A DNA stretch of 53,223 nt. Origin: Gammaproteobacteria bacterium (GTDB lineage Bacteria > Pseudomonadota > Gammaproteobacteria > Steroidobacterales > UBA11654). Where the stretch lies: assembly GCA_029244925.1 (NCBI GenBank), contig JAQWQE010000023.1:1-53223 (forward strand), read 5' to 3'. The position numbers and the translations under genes are program-made. Shown here piece by piece: positions 17,184-26,463 of the stretch (within the stretch, counting starts at the first letter, position 1; each line of letters opens with the position of its first letter). A model generated the notes under the pieces. It searched no databases. It worked only from the letters and a program-made list of their open reading frames with translations, and was not told the DNA's origin.

Positions 17184-18899
17184 TTAGTCAGTAAAGTATC
17201 CAAGGAATCTCAGAAAAGCCGTTGACTCTCCATTGGTATTAATTGTTCCTGATGCAACGGTGATAATGGGTTTTCTTAATCCTGCGAGTGTTTCTTTAAA
17301 GACTTGATCATCCGATTCAATTTCAAGGTTGCATTCGCTATCGATTGAAGAAACTTCAGCCACTTTATTTCTCAAGGTAATCGTTCTTTTTAAGCCAGAG
17401 CTGAATGCAAAGCATACTCTGTATTGAGAAGAGTCAATTTTTTCTGGATTCAAACGTACTGATAGAATATCAAAAAACATATCCATTGAGATTTCATTGA
17501 GTAATTCTTTGGTATTAGGCAACAATGTAGTGCTTTCAAAATTAGGGTTTAGTTCTAGTGCAGTGGCAAGAAAATAATTGCGTTTGTTTGGATTGGTAGC
17601 CTCAGCTGCAATTGTTTGAGCGGCTGTTGCTCTGAGTTTTTTTGTCTTTGAGACTTGAAAGTCTAAAGCAATAAGACGATCACTGATTTGCAGAGCCCAT
17701 TGCATGTCCTGATTTTTAATGGCCTTCTCTAATTCTGAAAATAAATTTTGCTCTCCGCCAACCATAGTTGAGAATCTTTTGGCTTCTTCCAATCTCGATA
17801 GCGGATCCAATTCAGAAATATTTCCACTGAACCAGCCCAAGTAGCCATTAAAAATACTCTTTACAGACCATCTTACTGTTCCATAAAACTCTTTTAGAAA
17901 GGGAGAACTGGCAACCTCTTTGGGCAGCTGAATCATCTCAATAATCTGATCAGGGTAATATCCTTTATTCATCAGCCTGATGGTTTGATCATGGACATAC
18001 TGAATTGCATCCCTGTATATTGTGAGTGTCTCCATGACCGCAGTTCCTTGGAGCGGTCTAGTATGACTAGGGAATAAGTACTGAGGATTGAAAGATCGCA
18101 TCTGATCCAAACTATCCACCCATCCTTTGACCTCTCTATGGGTCGTTCCACGGATGGTGTATAAGTTAGGAAAGGTTCTGTATATATTATCCCCAGGCAT
18201 CAATGCTTTCTTATTTGGCAACCACACAAACAGTTGGTCATTGGTTTCACCAGGAGCATGATAGAGTTCAATATCAATACCCGCGATGGTGAGTTTTAAA
18301 TTATCTTGGAACGTAATTGTGGGTTTAATATAGCCAACTGGACTGTTCCCAACTCCCAGATATGGACCAATACCAACATTAATTAATTGCTCTTCAGGCA
18401 AGGCGGTGCCAAACATTCTAGTGCTTCTTTTAGAAATAATAGGATTGAGTATTCCAAGAATTCTCTCCATATAATAATCCGTGGATTCATGAGCAATTAC
18501 TTGAGGTTTGTCTTCATATAAATTGTAATAATAAGAAGTCCCAAAAGTATGATCACCATGGTTATGTGTGTAAATAATAGCTTTAATGGGATTTGAATTT
18601 ATTTTCTTAAATTGATTATGGATAATCTCAGCTTCATAAGTACTGTCTGATGCATCGATGATAATATTGCCATCAATACCCTCCACCATAATTGAATTAG
18701 CTATACCATAACCAACAGCAACATGGATTCCATTGCCATAAGAATATATTTCTTTTTTGAATTCTTCGGTATGTTTAATCAACTCTTCCAATGAGGAAGA
18801 ATGCTCCATTTGATTGTTTGATTCCATTTCTGTTTCATCAGAACAGGAAATAATCAAAGGCAATAGAAAAATGAAAATAAAGTATTTTTGAAAACGCAT
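17184..18899 (-). CDS. Alkyl sulfatase-family metallo-beta-lactamase-fold lipoprotein
   Basis: A 571-residue protein with a lipoprotein signal (LIISC, lipidated Cys19), so it should sit on the outer or inner membrane facing the periplasm. The MBL zinc motif is THNHGDH (residues 111-117). PNLYTIRGTTHREVKGW and SHTRPL resemble the SdsA1-type alkyl sulfatases, followed by a helical dimerisation region and a C-terminal SCP2-like domain. A MPGDN segment stands where alkyl sulfatases usually have AEN, so one metal ligand may be Asp instead of Glu. Likely activity is hydrolysis of alkyl sulfate esters, but the substrate is inferred from family only. It is shorter than SdsA1 (about 658). Confidence 0.75.
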   Translation of the reverse strand: MRFQKYFIFIFLLPLIISCSDETEMESNNQMEHSSSLEELIKHTEEFKKEIYSYGNGIHVAVGYGIANSIMVEGIDGNIIIDASDSTYEAEIIHNQFKKINSNPIKAIIYTHNHGDHTFGTSYYYNLYEDKPQVIAHESTDYYMERILGILNPIISKRSTRMFGTALPEEQLINVGIGPYLGVGNSPVGYIKPTITFQDNLKLTIAGIDIELYHAPGETNDQLFVWLPNKKALMPGDNIYRTFPNLYTIRGTTHREVKGWVDSLDQMRSFNPQYLFPSHTRPLQGTAVMETLTIYRDAIQYVHDQTIRLMNKGYYPDQIIEMIQLPKEVASSPFLKEFYGTVRWSVKSIFNGYLGWFSGNISELDPLSRLEEAKRFSTMVGGEQNLFSELEKAIKNQDMQWALQISDRLIALDFQVSKTKKLRATAAQTIAAEATNPNKRNYFLATALELNPNFESTTLLPNTKELLNEISMDMFFDILSVRLNPEKIDSSQYRVCFAFSSGLKRTITLRNKVAEVSSIDSECNLEIESDDQVFKETLAGLRKPIITVASGTINTNGESTAFLRFLGYFTD

Positions 18900-18927
18900 A
18901 AGAATAAAAAATGAATTGTTTAAATCA

Positions 18928-18955
18928 ATTCTATCCTTAAAAAAGAATGATTCAA
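18928..18955 (-). promoter_or_regulatory. Putative promoter of the alkyl sulfatase-family gene
   Basis: On the minus strand, TTGAAT (18955-18950) and TAGAAT (18933-18928) are separated by 16 bases, a fair sigma-70-like pair. It lies 28 bases before the ATG of the lipoprotein gene. Confidence 0.4.
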
Positions 18956-19024
18956 ACTTTATGCTTAAAAGTCATGATATCTGCTGTTTAACATCGAGAA
19001 TTAAATTTACAGATCCAAAGAATA

Positions 19025-19576
19025 TTATCGTCTTTTGGAGTTTGCAATTTCTTTAAAATTAAGATTTGTAAAGGTGAATGTTCCACCAGAACTAATGACA
19101 TCAGATACCTCATTACGCCAATCAAAATGCATTCCAATGACACCTAATTTTGGCGACTTTATGACAAATCTCACGGTGTACTTATCATTAACAGCACCTG
19201 GGAGTTTGATGTTCTGGGCATAATGTATATTGTCAGACATATTCAAGTGAGGCGTTAAGTTAACAGAATCATAAGCACCTGTTTTTTCATTTCTAATCAT
19301 TGCTTCCACATCTAGGTAGGCTACATGCCCTCCTATGGGTGCACCCCTAGGTGCTTTATCAGACCAGTTGGCAAGTAGTTCAAGATGTACATCGGTCTCA
19401 CTTTCTGTCAAATACAGGTTTTGTGGTGTGATTTCATCTCTGATGCCACCTTCAAAAATTAAATCAATACCAGGAGCTATTTCAGCTTCACCAATAACCA
19501 TTTCAGGCATTGAAAATAATGGTGAAGAGATTATAAAGGTAGTGATTGCTGCAGCAATCCATGTTTTCTTATTCAT
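19025..19576 (-). CDS. Tp34/FetP-like periplasmic metal-binding protein
   Basis: A 183-residue secreted protein (signal peptide about residues 1-22, ending LFS). The mature part has the Tp34/P19/FetP pattern: ESETDVHLELLANW, VAYLDVEAMIRNEKTGAY, HYAQNIKLPGAVNDKYTVRFVI and a late GMHFD. In family members Met and His residues of these segments bind copper or iron and support iron uptake with an FTR1 permease. The late segment differs from the usual RH-rich end, so metal use may differ. A candidate Fur-like box sits upstream. No FTR1 permease is present in the window. A 35-codon ORF precedes it by 12 bases. Confidence 0.7.
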   Translation of the reverse strand: MNKKTWIAAAITTFIISSPLFSMPEMVIGEAEIAPGIDLIFEGGIRDEITPQNLYLTESETDVHLELLANWSDKAPRGAPIGGHVAYLDVEAMIRNEKTGAYDSVNLTPHLNMSDNIHYAQNIKLPGAVNDKYTVRFVIKSPKLGVIGMHFDWRNEVSDVISSGGTFTFTNLNFKEIANSKRR

Positions 19577-19588
19577 TTGATTAAATCC

Positions 19589-19696
19589 TTATTTCGTTAA
19601 ATAAAAAATTCCAATCAGGATTAATATTGTTGAAATTGTTCCTTTGATAATAAAAAAAACAACCGAACCTTTGACGGTATAGCTCAAGATTTTCAT
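19589..19696 (-). CDS. Small membrane protein (35 residues)
   Basis: An ATG at 19696 opens 35 codons on the minus strand, ending 12 bases before the Tp34-like gene. The product starts MKILSYTVKGSVVF and continues with one hydrophobic segment (TISTILILIGIFYL), ending Thr-Lys. This is a typical single-pass small protein with a positively charged N terminus. The stop region overlaps the AAGGA ribosome site of the next gene, so the two may be coupled. The Shine-Dalgarno for the small ORF itself is weak (AATAAG). Supported only by position, composition and its place behind the Fur-like box. Confidence 0.45.
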   Translation of the reverse strand: MKILSYTVKGSVVFFIIKGTISTILILIGIFYLTK

Positions 19697-19744
19697 CTTA
19701 TTTTTGTTTATTTTTTCGATAATACTCAAAACATTAGACCCTTT

Positions 19745-19773
19745 ATTCTAAAACGATACTATGATAGTGATAA
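19745..19773 (-). promoter_or_regulatory. Putative promoter for the small ORF/Tp34-like gene pair
   Basis: On the minus strand TTATCA (19773-19768) and TAGAAT (19750-19745) are 17 bases apart, scoring 4/6 and 5/6 against sigma-70 boxes. The -35 element is inside the Fur-like box, which is a classical repression arrangement. Confidence 0.45.
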
Positions 19774-19781
19774 TCATTAAT
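19763..19781. promoter_or_regulatory. Fur box-like palindrome
   Basis: GATAGTGATAATCATTAAT matches the 19-bp consensus Fur box at 16 of 19 positions. It is between the end of the EamA gene and the start of the small ORF/Tp34-like unit, and overlaps that unit's predicted -35 element. It predicts iron-dependent repression of the metal-binding protein. Confidence 0.7.
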
Positions 19782-19803
19782 ATTTGGAAGATATTATTAT
19801 TTT

Positions 19804-20706
19804 TTAATTTTTCTTTTGTAGGAATATCACACCAATTACAATTAGTAGAGACCCGAATATTTGATCTATTGTCATTGTTTCACCCAATACAAGCCAAGCA
19901 ATTAAAATAGTAGAAGGTGGTCCAACGGTTGTACCAATGGAAGAAATTGAAGCACCGGCTTTGTTGATCCCTTCAGCAACCATAAACAAAGGTATAGTGG
20001 TGGATATAGTGACCAATAGAAACATAGTTTTCCACATGCTCAGTGACCAATTGAACCAGTAATAGTTATTCGATATTAATGAATGCATAACCAAACCAAA
20101 GGTCGCAGCTGTCATAGCAATGGTTGTAAAGCTGATGCTACCAATAGCATTGCCATATTTCTCATTGAATAGAAAATAAATAGCAATTGATATTGCTGAT
20201 AACATTACCAAGCTGACACCAAAAATATTGTTAAGAAAGAGATCTTTGTTGATTCCTCCAATTGCTAGAAACAATCCACAATAAATAATGATCAGAGAAG
20301 TGATCACGATCAGAGAAGGCATTTTCTTTTGTATCAATGAGGAAAGAACAACAACAATAGCTGGAAAGCTATAAAGTATTAACCTCTCAAGATTTGCATC
20401 AATGAGAGTTAAGGCGTAAAAATTAACCATTGCTCCTATGTAATAGCATAAGAAACCAGCAAAGAATGCACCCCAGAAAGCTTTTCTTGTTACATTTCTT
20501 ACATCAACGTTTCGCTTTAAAATAAACCAAAACCAAAATAAAGGTAAGCTTAAAACAGATCTGATCATGGTTACACTCACATAGTCTGCTCCCTCAGCGT
20601 ATAAGATTTTTGCAAAGATTCCTTTCGTTGACAGCAGTAAGGCACCAAACACTGATAACAGAACACCCAGTTTGATGTCTTTTGATTTTGATTGATTCTG
20701 AATCAT
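19804..20706 (-). CDS. EamA/DMT superfamily transporter
   Basis: A 300-residue membrane protein with about ten transmembrane segments in two repeats, the layout of EamA drug/metabolite transporters. Characteristic segments are GALLLSTKGIFAKILY at the start and GTTVGPPSTILIAWLVLGET in the second half. The substrate cannot be predicted; relatives export amino acids, nucleosides or metabolites. It shares a divergent 155-base region with the DUF1820 gene, and lies upstream of, but in the same direction as, the Fur-box unit. The gap and the box suggest a separate promoter for the latter. Confidence 0.8.
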   Translation of the reverse strand: MIQNQSKSKDIKLGVLLSVFGALLLSTKGIFAKILYAEGADYVSVTMIRSVLSLPLFWFWFILKRNVDVRNVTRKAFWGAFFAGFLCYYIGAMVNFYALTLIDANLERLILYSFPAIVVVLSSLIQKKMPSLIVITSLIIIYCGLFLAIGGINKDLFLNNIFGVSLVMLSAISIAIYFLFNEKYGNAIGSISFTTIAMTAATFGLVMHSLISNNYYWFNWSLSMWKTMFLLVTISTTIPLFMVAEGINKAGASISSIGTTVGPPSTILIAWLVLGETMTIDQIFGSLLIVIGVIFLQKKN

Positions 20707-20801
20707 CTGTTTATAAAAAATATGGCTTATAGATTGTTTGATGTTTTTTTGGAGTAAAGCACAATTTATATTGAATTAATAATTAATTTGATCCATTTCA
20801 A

Positions 20802-20831
20802 TTACAAACTTAAAAGGAACTGAGTTATAAT
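20802..20831 (+). promoter_or_regulatory. Putative promoter of the DUF1820 gene
   Basis: A consensus TATAAT (20826-20831) lies 30 bases before the ATG. A weak TTACAA (20802-20807) stands 18 bases upstream. The leader between them and the ATG holds a 6-bp inverted repeat (ATTGTT, AACAAT) and no good Shine-Dalgarno. Confidence 0.4.
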
Positions 20832-20861
20832 TTCTTTCTAATTGTTGAAGACTAACAATCC

Positions 20862-21197
20862 ATGTCATCTAAAAAACTATATAAGATTATCTTTACTAGC
20901 CAAGGCAAAGTTTATGAAGTCTATGCCAATCAAGTTTCCAATAGTAATCTTTTGGGGTTTATTGAGATTGAGGATTTAATATTTGGAGAAAAATCTAAAG
21001 TTGTGATTGATCCTTCAGAGGAAAAAATACAATCAGAATTCAAAGGGGTCAAGCGCACTTATATACCCATGCATTCTGTAATCAGAGTTGACGAAGTTGA
21101 TAAACAAGGTGTCAGTAAGATCAGTAAAGCCGAAGTTGATAATGTTACACAATTACCCAATCAAGTTTTTACACCCAATGACACTCCAAATAAATAA
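20862..21197 (+). CDS. DUF1820 family protein
   Basis: A 111-residue cytoplasmic protein. The N-terminal two thirds (LYKIIFTSQGKVYEVYANQV, VDPSEEKIQSEF, YIPMHSVIRVDEV) follow the DUF1820 family closely, a small gammaproteobacterial family without a known function. The C-terminal 25 residues are variable and Asn/Thr-rich. It precedes purL by 22 bases and may be on the same transcript. Confidence 0.85.
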   Translation: MSSKKLYKIIFTSQGKVYEVYANQVSNSNLLGFIEIEDLIFGEKSKVVIDPSEEKIQSEFKGVKRTYIPMHSVIRVDEVDKQGVSKISKAEVDNVTQLPNQVFTPNDTPNK

Positions 21198-21219
21198 CAT
21201 TTAGTCAGGTAGGTTCATC

Positions 21220-24200
21220 ATGATCGAAATTTATGGTCCTCCTTCCCATTCACCTTTTAGACTCAAACAACTATTAACATCGCTGCAAAAGCTCGACTCC
21301 AATATTACCTCCTTGGGTGCAAGGTACATTCATTTTCTTGAAGCTTCTGAAACCCTAAATAAAAATGAACAACAAACGTTGGACGTCCTTTTATCGTATG
21401 GTCCTGATTGGAAAGTAGGACCAAGTGATGGACAAAAAATTATAGTGATTCCACGATTAGGTACCACATCCCCTTGGTCCAGCAAAGCTTCTGATATCGC
21501 TCATATCTCAGGTTTAAAAAAGGTTAGAAGAATAGAGCGAGGTTTGATTTATACAATTGTTTTTAAGATCAATAAAGAACCTGAGAGTTTGAATCACCTA
21601 TTCGATCTATTGCATGACCGAATGACACAAACCATTCTTTTGGACGTCAAAGATGTACAAACAATATTTGATGTGAATAGTCCCAAACCTTTGTCAACTA
21701 TTCCTCTTTTATCTGGAGGATTAGAGGCTTTAAGGGTGAGCAATACTGATCTAGGTTTGGCATTGAATGATCAAGAAATGAATTATTTATTAGGTAAGTT
21801 TAGAGGGTTAAATAGAGATCCAACCGATGCAGAACTCATGATGTTTGCACAGGCTAATTCTGAACATTGTAGACATAAAGTTTTTAATGCCGATTGGACC
21901 ATTAATGGAATTAGGCAAGAGTACAGTCTTTTTGCAATGATTAAGGATACTTATAAATCTCATCCTGATGGAGTTCTCTCAGCCTATGAAGACAATGCAG
22001 CAGTGATGAAAGGCGGTCATGGTTGTTGGTTTGCTCCCAATCAAAAAAGTGATGGCTCCTATCGTAAAATTGAGGATGAAATTCATAATATGATGAAGGT
22101 TGAAACACACAATCATCCTACTGCCATTTCTCCTTACCCAGGAGCTGCAACAGGTTCGGGTGGAGAAATACGAGATGAAGCAGCCACAGGCAGAGGCGGA
22201 ATGCCAAAAGCAGGCTTGACTGGATTTGCTGTTTCTCATTTAAGGATGCCAAATTATATGCAGCCATGGGAAAAAACCATTGGTAAACCAGATCGTATTG
22301 CCTCTCCATTAACCATAATGACTGAAGGTCCAATTGGAGGTGCTTCATTTAATAATGAATTTGGTAGACCAAATATTCTTGGTTTTTTTAGAACTTATGA
22401 ATCGATACAAGACACTCATTCAAAATTATCTTGGGGTTACCATAAACCCATTATGATTGTGGGTGGTGTGGGTAATATATCTGGCTCGTCTGTTGATAAG
22501 AAAGATACACAGAAGGGATCACTGCTCATAGTTCTTGGTGGACCTGCTATGCTGATTGGCTTGGGGGGAGGCTCTGCTTCTTCTGTGGTATCGGGTAAGA
22601 CTAAGGAAGAATTAGACTTTGCTTCAGTCCAACGAGGGAATGCTGAAATGGAAAGGAGGGCGCAAGAGGTAATCAATGCTTGTTTCAGTTTAGGTTTGGG
22701 CAGTGATGGTAAAAATCCAATTATACTGATTCATGATGTGGGTGCTGGAGGGCTATCGAATGCTATTCCTGAGATTGTAGATCACAGTCATATGTCGGCA
22801 GATCTTCAATTACGAGACATTCAGAATTCTGAACTGGGGATGACTCCACTTGAAATCTGGTGTAATGAATCCCAGGAACGGTATGTGTTGTCAATACATT
22901 CTGATGATCTTGAGCTGTTTGATGATCTTTGTAAAAGAGAAAGATGCCCATATTCTGTAGTTGGTAAAATTGCCACTCATGGCAACTTGAGATTACACGA
23001 TAACCACTTTAATGATTTCCCTATTGATATGCCGATGGGTGTTTTATTCGGTAATCCACCAAAAACAGACATCAGTATAAATACTGCAGACATTAACATG
23101 GCTGAAGATTCACTGGACAGTATAGAAATTGATCAAGCCTGTGAGTATATTCTGAGGTTTCCAACGGTTGCCGACAAAACTTTTTTAATACACATAGGAG
23201 ATCGTACAGTTGGAGGGTTGGTTTCTCAGGATCAATTTGTAGGCCCATGGCAAGTTCCTGTAAGTAATGTTGGAGTGACAATACGAGATCATTTCTCCAA
23301 TCATGGTGAGGCAATGTCCATGGGTGAGAGAACCCCAGTAGCTACTTTAAATCCAAGTGCATCAGGTCGTTTGGCTGTAGCAGAAGCAGTGACAAATGCT
23401 TTATCAGCAGACATACAATGCATTACTGACATTAAGTTATCTGCTAATTGGATGTCATCAATTCAAACCGATCCTCAGAAACAAGCTTTGTTTGAAACGG
23501 TTGAAGCCATTACATTGAATCTTTGCAGTCAGATTGGCTTAACCATTCCTGTTGGCAAGGATTCACTTTCAATGCAAACTTCATGGAATGAAGGGGATAG
23601 CAATAAACAGGTCACTTCTCCATTATCTTTGGTGATATCTGCTTTTGCACCAGTTGAAGATGTCAGAAAGACCATTACACCTCAGTTGCAAACAAGGGAA
23701 AGTTCATCAATTATTTTAATTGATCTTGGTGGCGGAAAAAATAGGCTTGGAGCTTCATGCTTGTCTCAAGTTTACAATATAGAAATGGGAGTACCACCGG
23801 ATTTAGACCATCCTGATTTGCTGGTTAAATTCTTTGCCTCAATCACTCAATTAAAGAAAAATAAAAAGATTCTTGCATATCATGATCGATCCGATGGAGG
23901 ACTTTTTGCCAATCTTTGTGAAATGTCTTTTGCTGGAAATATAGGCATGGATATTCATCTCAATTCAAATACTAAAGATGAAACACTCAGGTTACTGTTT
24001 GCTGAGGAACTTGGTGGTTTGATTCAAGTTGACAATGATCATTTGGATGAAGTGATGACTGTCTTAGAAAAATTTTCTCTCTCAAAGAATAGTTCTAGAG
24101 TAGCACAGGTTACTAAAAGTAAAATCATCAAGCTCACAACCAATCATGGGTATGAAAAAGCTTATCAATTGAAAGAACTGAGAAGGATGTGGTCAGAACT

Positions 24201-25119
24201 ATCTTTTAAAATGCAAGCGCATCGTGATAATCCAATAACCGCTGAGGAAGGTTTTGAAAGTATGCTTGAAGACGATCCAGGATTCATGCCATCCATTACT
24301 TTTGAATCAGTTAAAATTGAGAAAGAACGTTTGAGAGAAACAGGTCGGCCTAAGATTGCAATACTTCGCGATCAAGGTGTGAATAGCCATATTGAGATGG
24401 CTGTTGCTTTTCATACTGTTGGCTTTGATACCTTTGACATTCATATGACAGATTTGCTTGAGGGAAAGACAACCCTGAATGATTATATCGGTCTTGTTGC
24501 TTGTGGAGGATTTTCATATGGCGATGTATTGGGTGCAGGCGGTGGGTGGTCCAAATCAATTTTATTTAATGAAGTGGCAAATGAGGAGTTCAAGGAATTT
24601 TTTAACAGACCTAATACATTCAGTTTAGGGGTATGCAACGGCTGTCAAATGTTATCTCAACTCAAAGACATTATTCCAGGCGCTGAACATTGGCCAAAAT
24701 TTGTAGCCAATTTATCGGAACAATTTGAAGCCAGACTTAATATGGTTGAAGTATTAAATAATAAATCACTGTTCTTATCAGAGATGCAGGGAAGCATTAT
24801 TCCTATAGTTACTTCTCATGGAGAAGGAAGGGTTGAGTATCAGAATGAATCCGATGAAGAAATATTAACGAAAGAGCATCTGATGGCGATAAGATACGTA
24901 GATAATTCAGGTAAACCAGCTGCAAAATATCCTGCAAATCCCAATGGCTCTAGTCTGGGTGCAGCAGGTTTTACTTCAGTTGATGGCAGATCGACTATAA
25001 TAATGCCTCATCCTGAGAGAGTTTTGCGGACTGTGCAACACTCTTGGGCTCCAAAAGAGTGGGGCAAATATGGACCTTGGTTGAAAATGTTCAGTAATGT
25101 TAGGGAATGGGTTGAGTAG
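21220..25119 (+). CDS. purL: Phosphoribosylformylglycinamidine synthase (large, single-chain)
   Basis: A 1299-residue FGAM synthase, the single-chain type of gammaproteobacteria. It makes FGAM from FGAR, glutamine and ATP in the fourth step of purine synthesis. The order is an N-terminal substrate-binding region, a linker, two AIRS-like ATPase halves (for example ANSEHCRHKVFNADW and KVETHNHPTAISPYPGAATG) and a C-terminal class I glutaminase. The nucleophile is Cys1139 (GVCNGCQ), and PHPERVLR near the end carries the partner His-Glu. Length equals E. coli PurL. With purT and purF this window holds three de novo purine genes at separate places. Confidence 0.97.
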   Translation: MIEIYGPPSHSPFRLKQLLTSLQKLDSNITSLGARYIHFLEASETLNKNEQQTLDVLLSYGPDWKVGPSDGQKIIVIPRLGTTSPWSSKASDIAHISGLKKVRRIERGLIYTIVFKINKEPESLNHLFDLLHDRMTQTILLDVKDVQTIFDVNSPKPLSTIPLLSGGLEALRVSNTDLGLALNDQEMNYLLGKFRGLNRDPTDAELMMFAQANSEHCRHKVFNADWTINGIRQEYSLFAMIKDTYKSHPDGVLSAYEDNAAVMKGGHGCWFAPNQKSDGSYRKIEDEIHNMMKVETHNHPTAISPYPGAATGSGGEIRDEAATGRGGMPKAGLTGFAVSHLRMPNYMQPWEKTIGKPDRIASPLTIMTEGPIGGASFNNEFGRPNILGFFRTYESIQDTHSKLSWGYHKPIMIVGGVGNISGSSVDKKDTQKGSLLIVLGGPAMLIGLGGGSASSVVSGKTKEELDFASVQRGNAEMERRAQEVINACFSLGLGSDGKNPIILIHDVGAGGLSNAIPEIVDHSHMSADLQLRDIQNSELGMTPLEIWCNESQERYVLSIHSDDLELFDDLCKRERCPYSVVGKIATHGNLRLHDNHFNDFPIDMPMGVLFGNPPKTDISINTADINMAEDSLDSIEIDQACEYILRFPTVADKTFLIHIGDRTVGGLVSQDQFVGPWQVPVSNVGVTIRDHFSNHGEAMSMGERTPVATLNPSASGRLAVAEAVTNALSADIQCITDIKLSANWMSSIQTDPQKQALFETVEAITLNLCSQIGLTIPVGKDSLSMQTSWNEGDSNKQVTSPLSLVISAFAPVEDVRKTITPQLQTRESSSIILIDLGGGKNRLGASCLSQVYNIEMGVPPDLDHPDLLVKFFASITQLKKNKKILAYHDRSDGGLFANLCEMSFAGNIGMDIHLNSNTKDETLRLLFAEELGGLIQVDNDHLDEVMTVLEKFSLSKNSSRVAQVTKSKIIKLTTNHGYEKAYQLKELRRMWSELSFKMQAHRDNPITAEEGFESMLEDDPGFMPSITFESVKIEKERLRETGRPKIAILRDQGVNSHIEMAVAFHTVGFDTFDIHMTDLLEGKTTLNDYIGLVACGGFSYGDVLGAGGGWSKSILFNEVANEEFKEFFNRPNTFSLGVCNGCQMLSQLKDIIPGAEHWPKFVANLSEQFEARLNMVEVLNNKSLFLSEMQGSIIPIVTSHGEGRVEYQNESDEEILTKEHLMAIRYVDNSGKPAAKYPANPNGSSLGAAGFTSVDGRSTIIMPHPERVLRTVQHSWAPKEWGKYGPWLKMFSNVREWVE

Positions 25120-25150
25120 ATGAATAAAGATTAATAATTAATCGAACTAT

Positions 25151-25184
25151 AGAGATGATGTGAGTAGAATTTGCATACATCTCT
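25151..25184 (+). other. Leader hairpin candidate before glyA
   Basis: AGAGATG (25151-25157) can pair with CATCTCT (25178-25184) across a 20-base loop in the 82-base space before glyA. No T run follows, so it is not a terminator. No glycine riboswitch pattern is seen. An AAGGA ribosome site precedes the glyA ATG. Confidence 0.25.
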
Positions 25185-25201
25185 GAAATATAAGGATAAT
25201 C

Positions 25202-26458
25202 ATGAGTACTAGTGAAATAATTAATAATTTAGACAGCGAGCTTCGTTCCGCAGTACTAGCTGAAGAAAAAAGACAAGAGGAACATATTGAACTGATTGCT
25301 TCAGAGAATTACGCAAGTGCTTCTACTATGGCCTTGCAAGGATCTGTTTTAACCAATAAGTATGCTGAAGGTTATCCGAATAGAAGATATTATGGTGGAT
25401 GCGAGCATGTTGATGTTGCAGAATCTCTAGCAATCGATAGAGCAAAAGAATTATTTAAAGCAGATTTTGCAAACGTTCAGCCTCATTCTGGATCTCAGGC
25501 TAATATGGCTGTTTACATGTCTTTGCTTACTCCTGGAGATACTATTTTAGGTATGAGCTTGTCTGAAGGTGGGCATTTAACCCATGGGGCAAAAGTAAAT
25601 TTTTCTGGCAAATTGTACAATTGTATTTCATATGGATTGAATCATGAGACTGGAGAAATTGACTACGATGAATTGGAAAGACTTGCTTTTGAACACAAAC
25701 CGAAGATGATTGTAGGTGGTTTCTCAGCTTACTCAAGAATAGCGGATTGGCAAAGATTTAGAGAGATATCAGATTCTGTAGGTGCCTACTTATTAGTCGA
25801 TATGGCTCATATTGCCGGCTTAGTCGCTGCTGGCTGCTATCCAAATCCTGTTCCTATAGCTGACGTTACAACTTCTACCACTCATAAAACATTACGAGGA
25901 CCCAGAGGCGGTATTATTCTTGCAAGAAAAAATGAAGCAATAGAAAAAGCCATCAATAAACAAGTTTTCCCTGGAACGCAAGGCGGCCCATTAATGCATG
26001 TCATTGCAGCTAAGGCTCATGCCTTTAAAGAAGCAATGGCTCCTGAATTCATAAGTTATCAAAAACAAGTCATTTCTAATGCACAACTGATGGCTACTTT
26101 ATTTCAAGACAATGGTTACAAGATTGTCTCTGGTGGCACTGATTGCCATTTATTTTTGGTTGATTTAATGGATAAAAATATAACGGGGGCAGAGGCAGAG
26201 TCGGCATTAGGCCAATCCAATATTACATTGAATAAAAATTCAGTTCCCAATGACACTCGATCACCCATGGTTACGAGTGGATTAAGAATAGGAACGCCTG
26301 CGGTTACAACAAGAGGCTTTGGAGAAGAGGAAATTAAATTGCTAGTTAAAATGATGGTTTCTGTTCTCAATAATATTGAGGATGAAGCACTACAACTAAC
26401 AATTAAAAATCAGGTGTTAGAGCTCTGTAAAAAATTTCCTGTCTATACTTCAAAATAA
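25202..26458 (+). CDS. glyA: Serine hydroxymethyltransferase
   Basis: A 418-residue PLP enzyme that converts serine and tetrahydrofolate to glycine and 5,10-methylene-THF. The PLP lysine is Lys229 in the motif [13 protein letters not shown], the same number as in E. coli. Other hallmarks are [22 protein letters not shown] and [12 protein letters not shown]. Length is normal. It supplies the one-carbon units used by the purine and folate enzymes encoded around it, and is followed after 5 bases by nrdR, an arrangement common in gammaproteobacteria. Confidence 0.98.
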   Translation: MSTSEIINNLDSELRSAVLAEEKRQEEHIELIASENYASASTMALQGSVLTNKYAEGYPNRRYYGGCEHVDVAESLAIDRAKELFKADFANVQPHSGSQANMAVYMSLLTPGDTILGMSLSEGGHLTHGAKVNFSGKLYNCISYGLNHETGEIDYDELERLAFEHKPKMIVGGFSAYSRIADWQRFREISDSVGAYLLVDMAHIAGLVAAGCYPNPVPIADVTTSTTHKTLRGPRGGIILARKNEAIEKAINKQVFPGTQGGPLMHVIAAKAHAFKEAMAPEFISYQKQVISNAQLMATLFQDNGYKIVSGGTDCHLFLVDLMDKNITGAEAESALGQSNITLNKNSVPNDTRSPMVTSGLRIGTPAVTTRGFGEEEIKLLVKMMVSVLNNIEDEALQLTIKNQVLELCKKFPVYTSK

Positions 26459-26463
26459 AGAGA

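Noticed and set aside
25120-25201. Glycine riboswitch before glyA
   Set aside because: The 82-base gap is too short and shows only one 7-bp hairpin.
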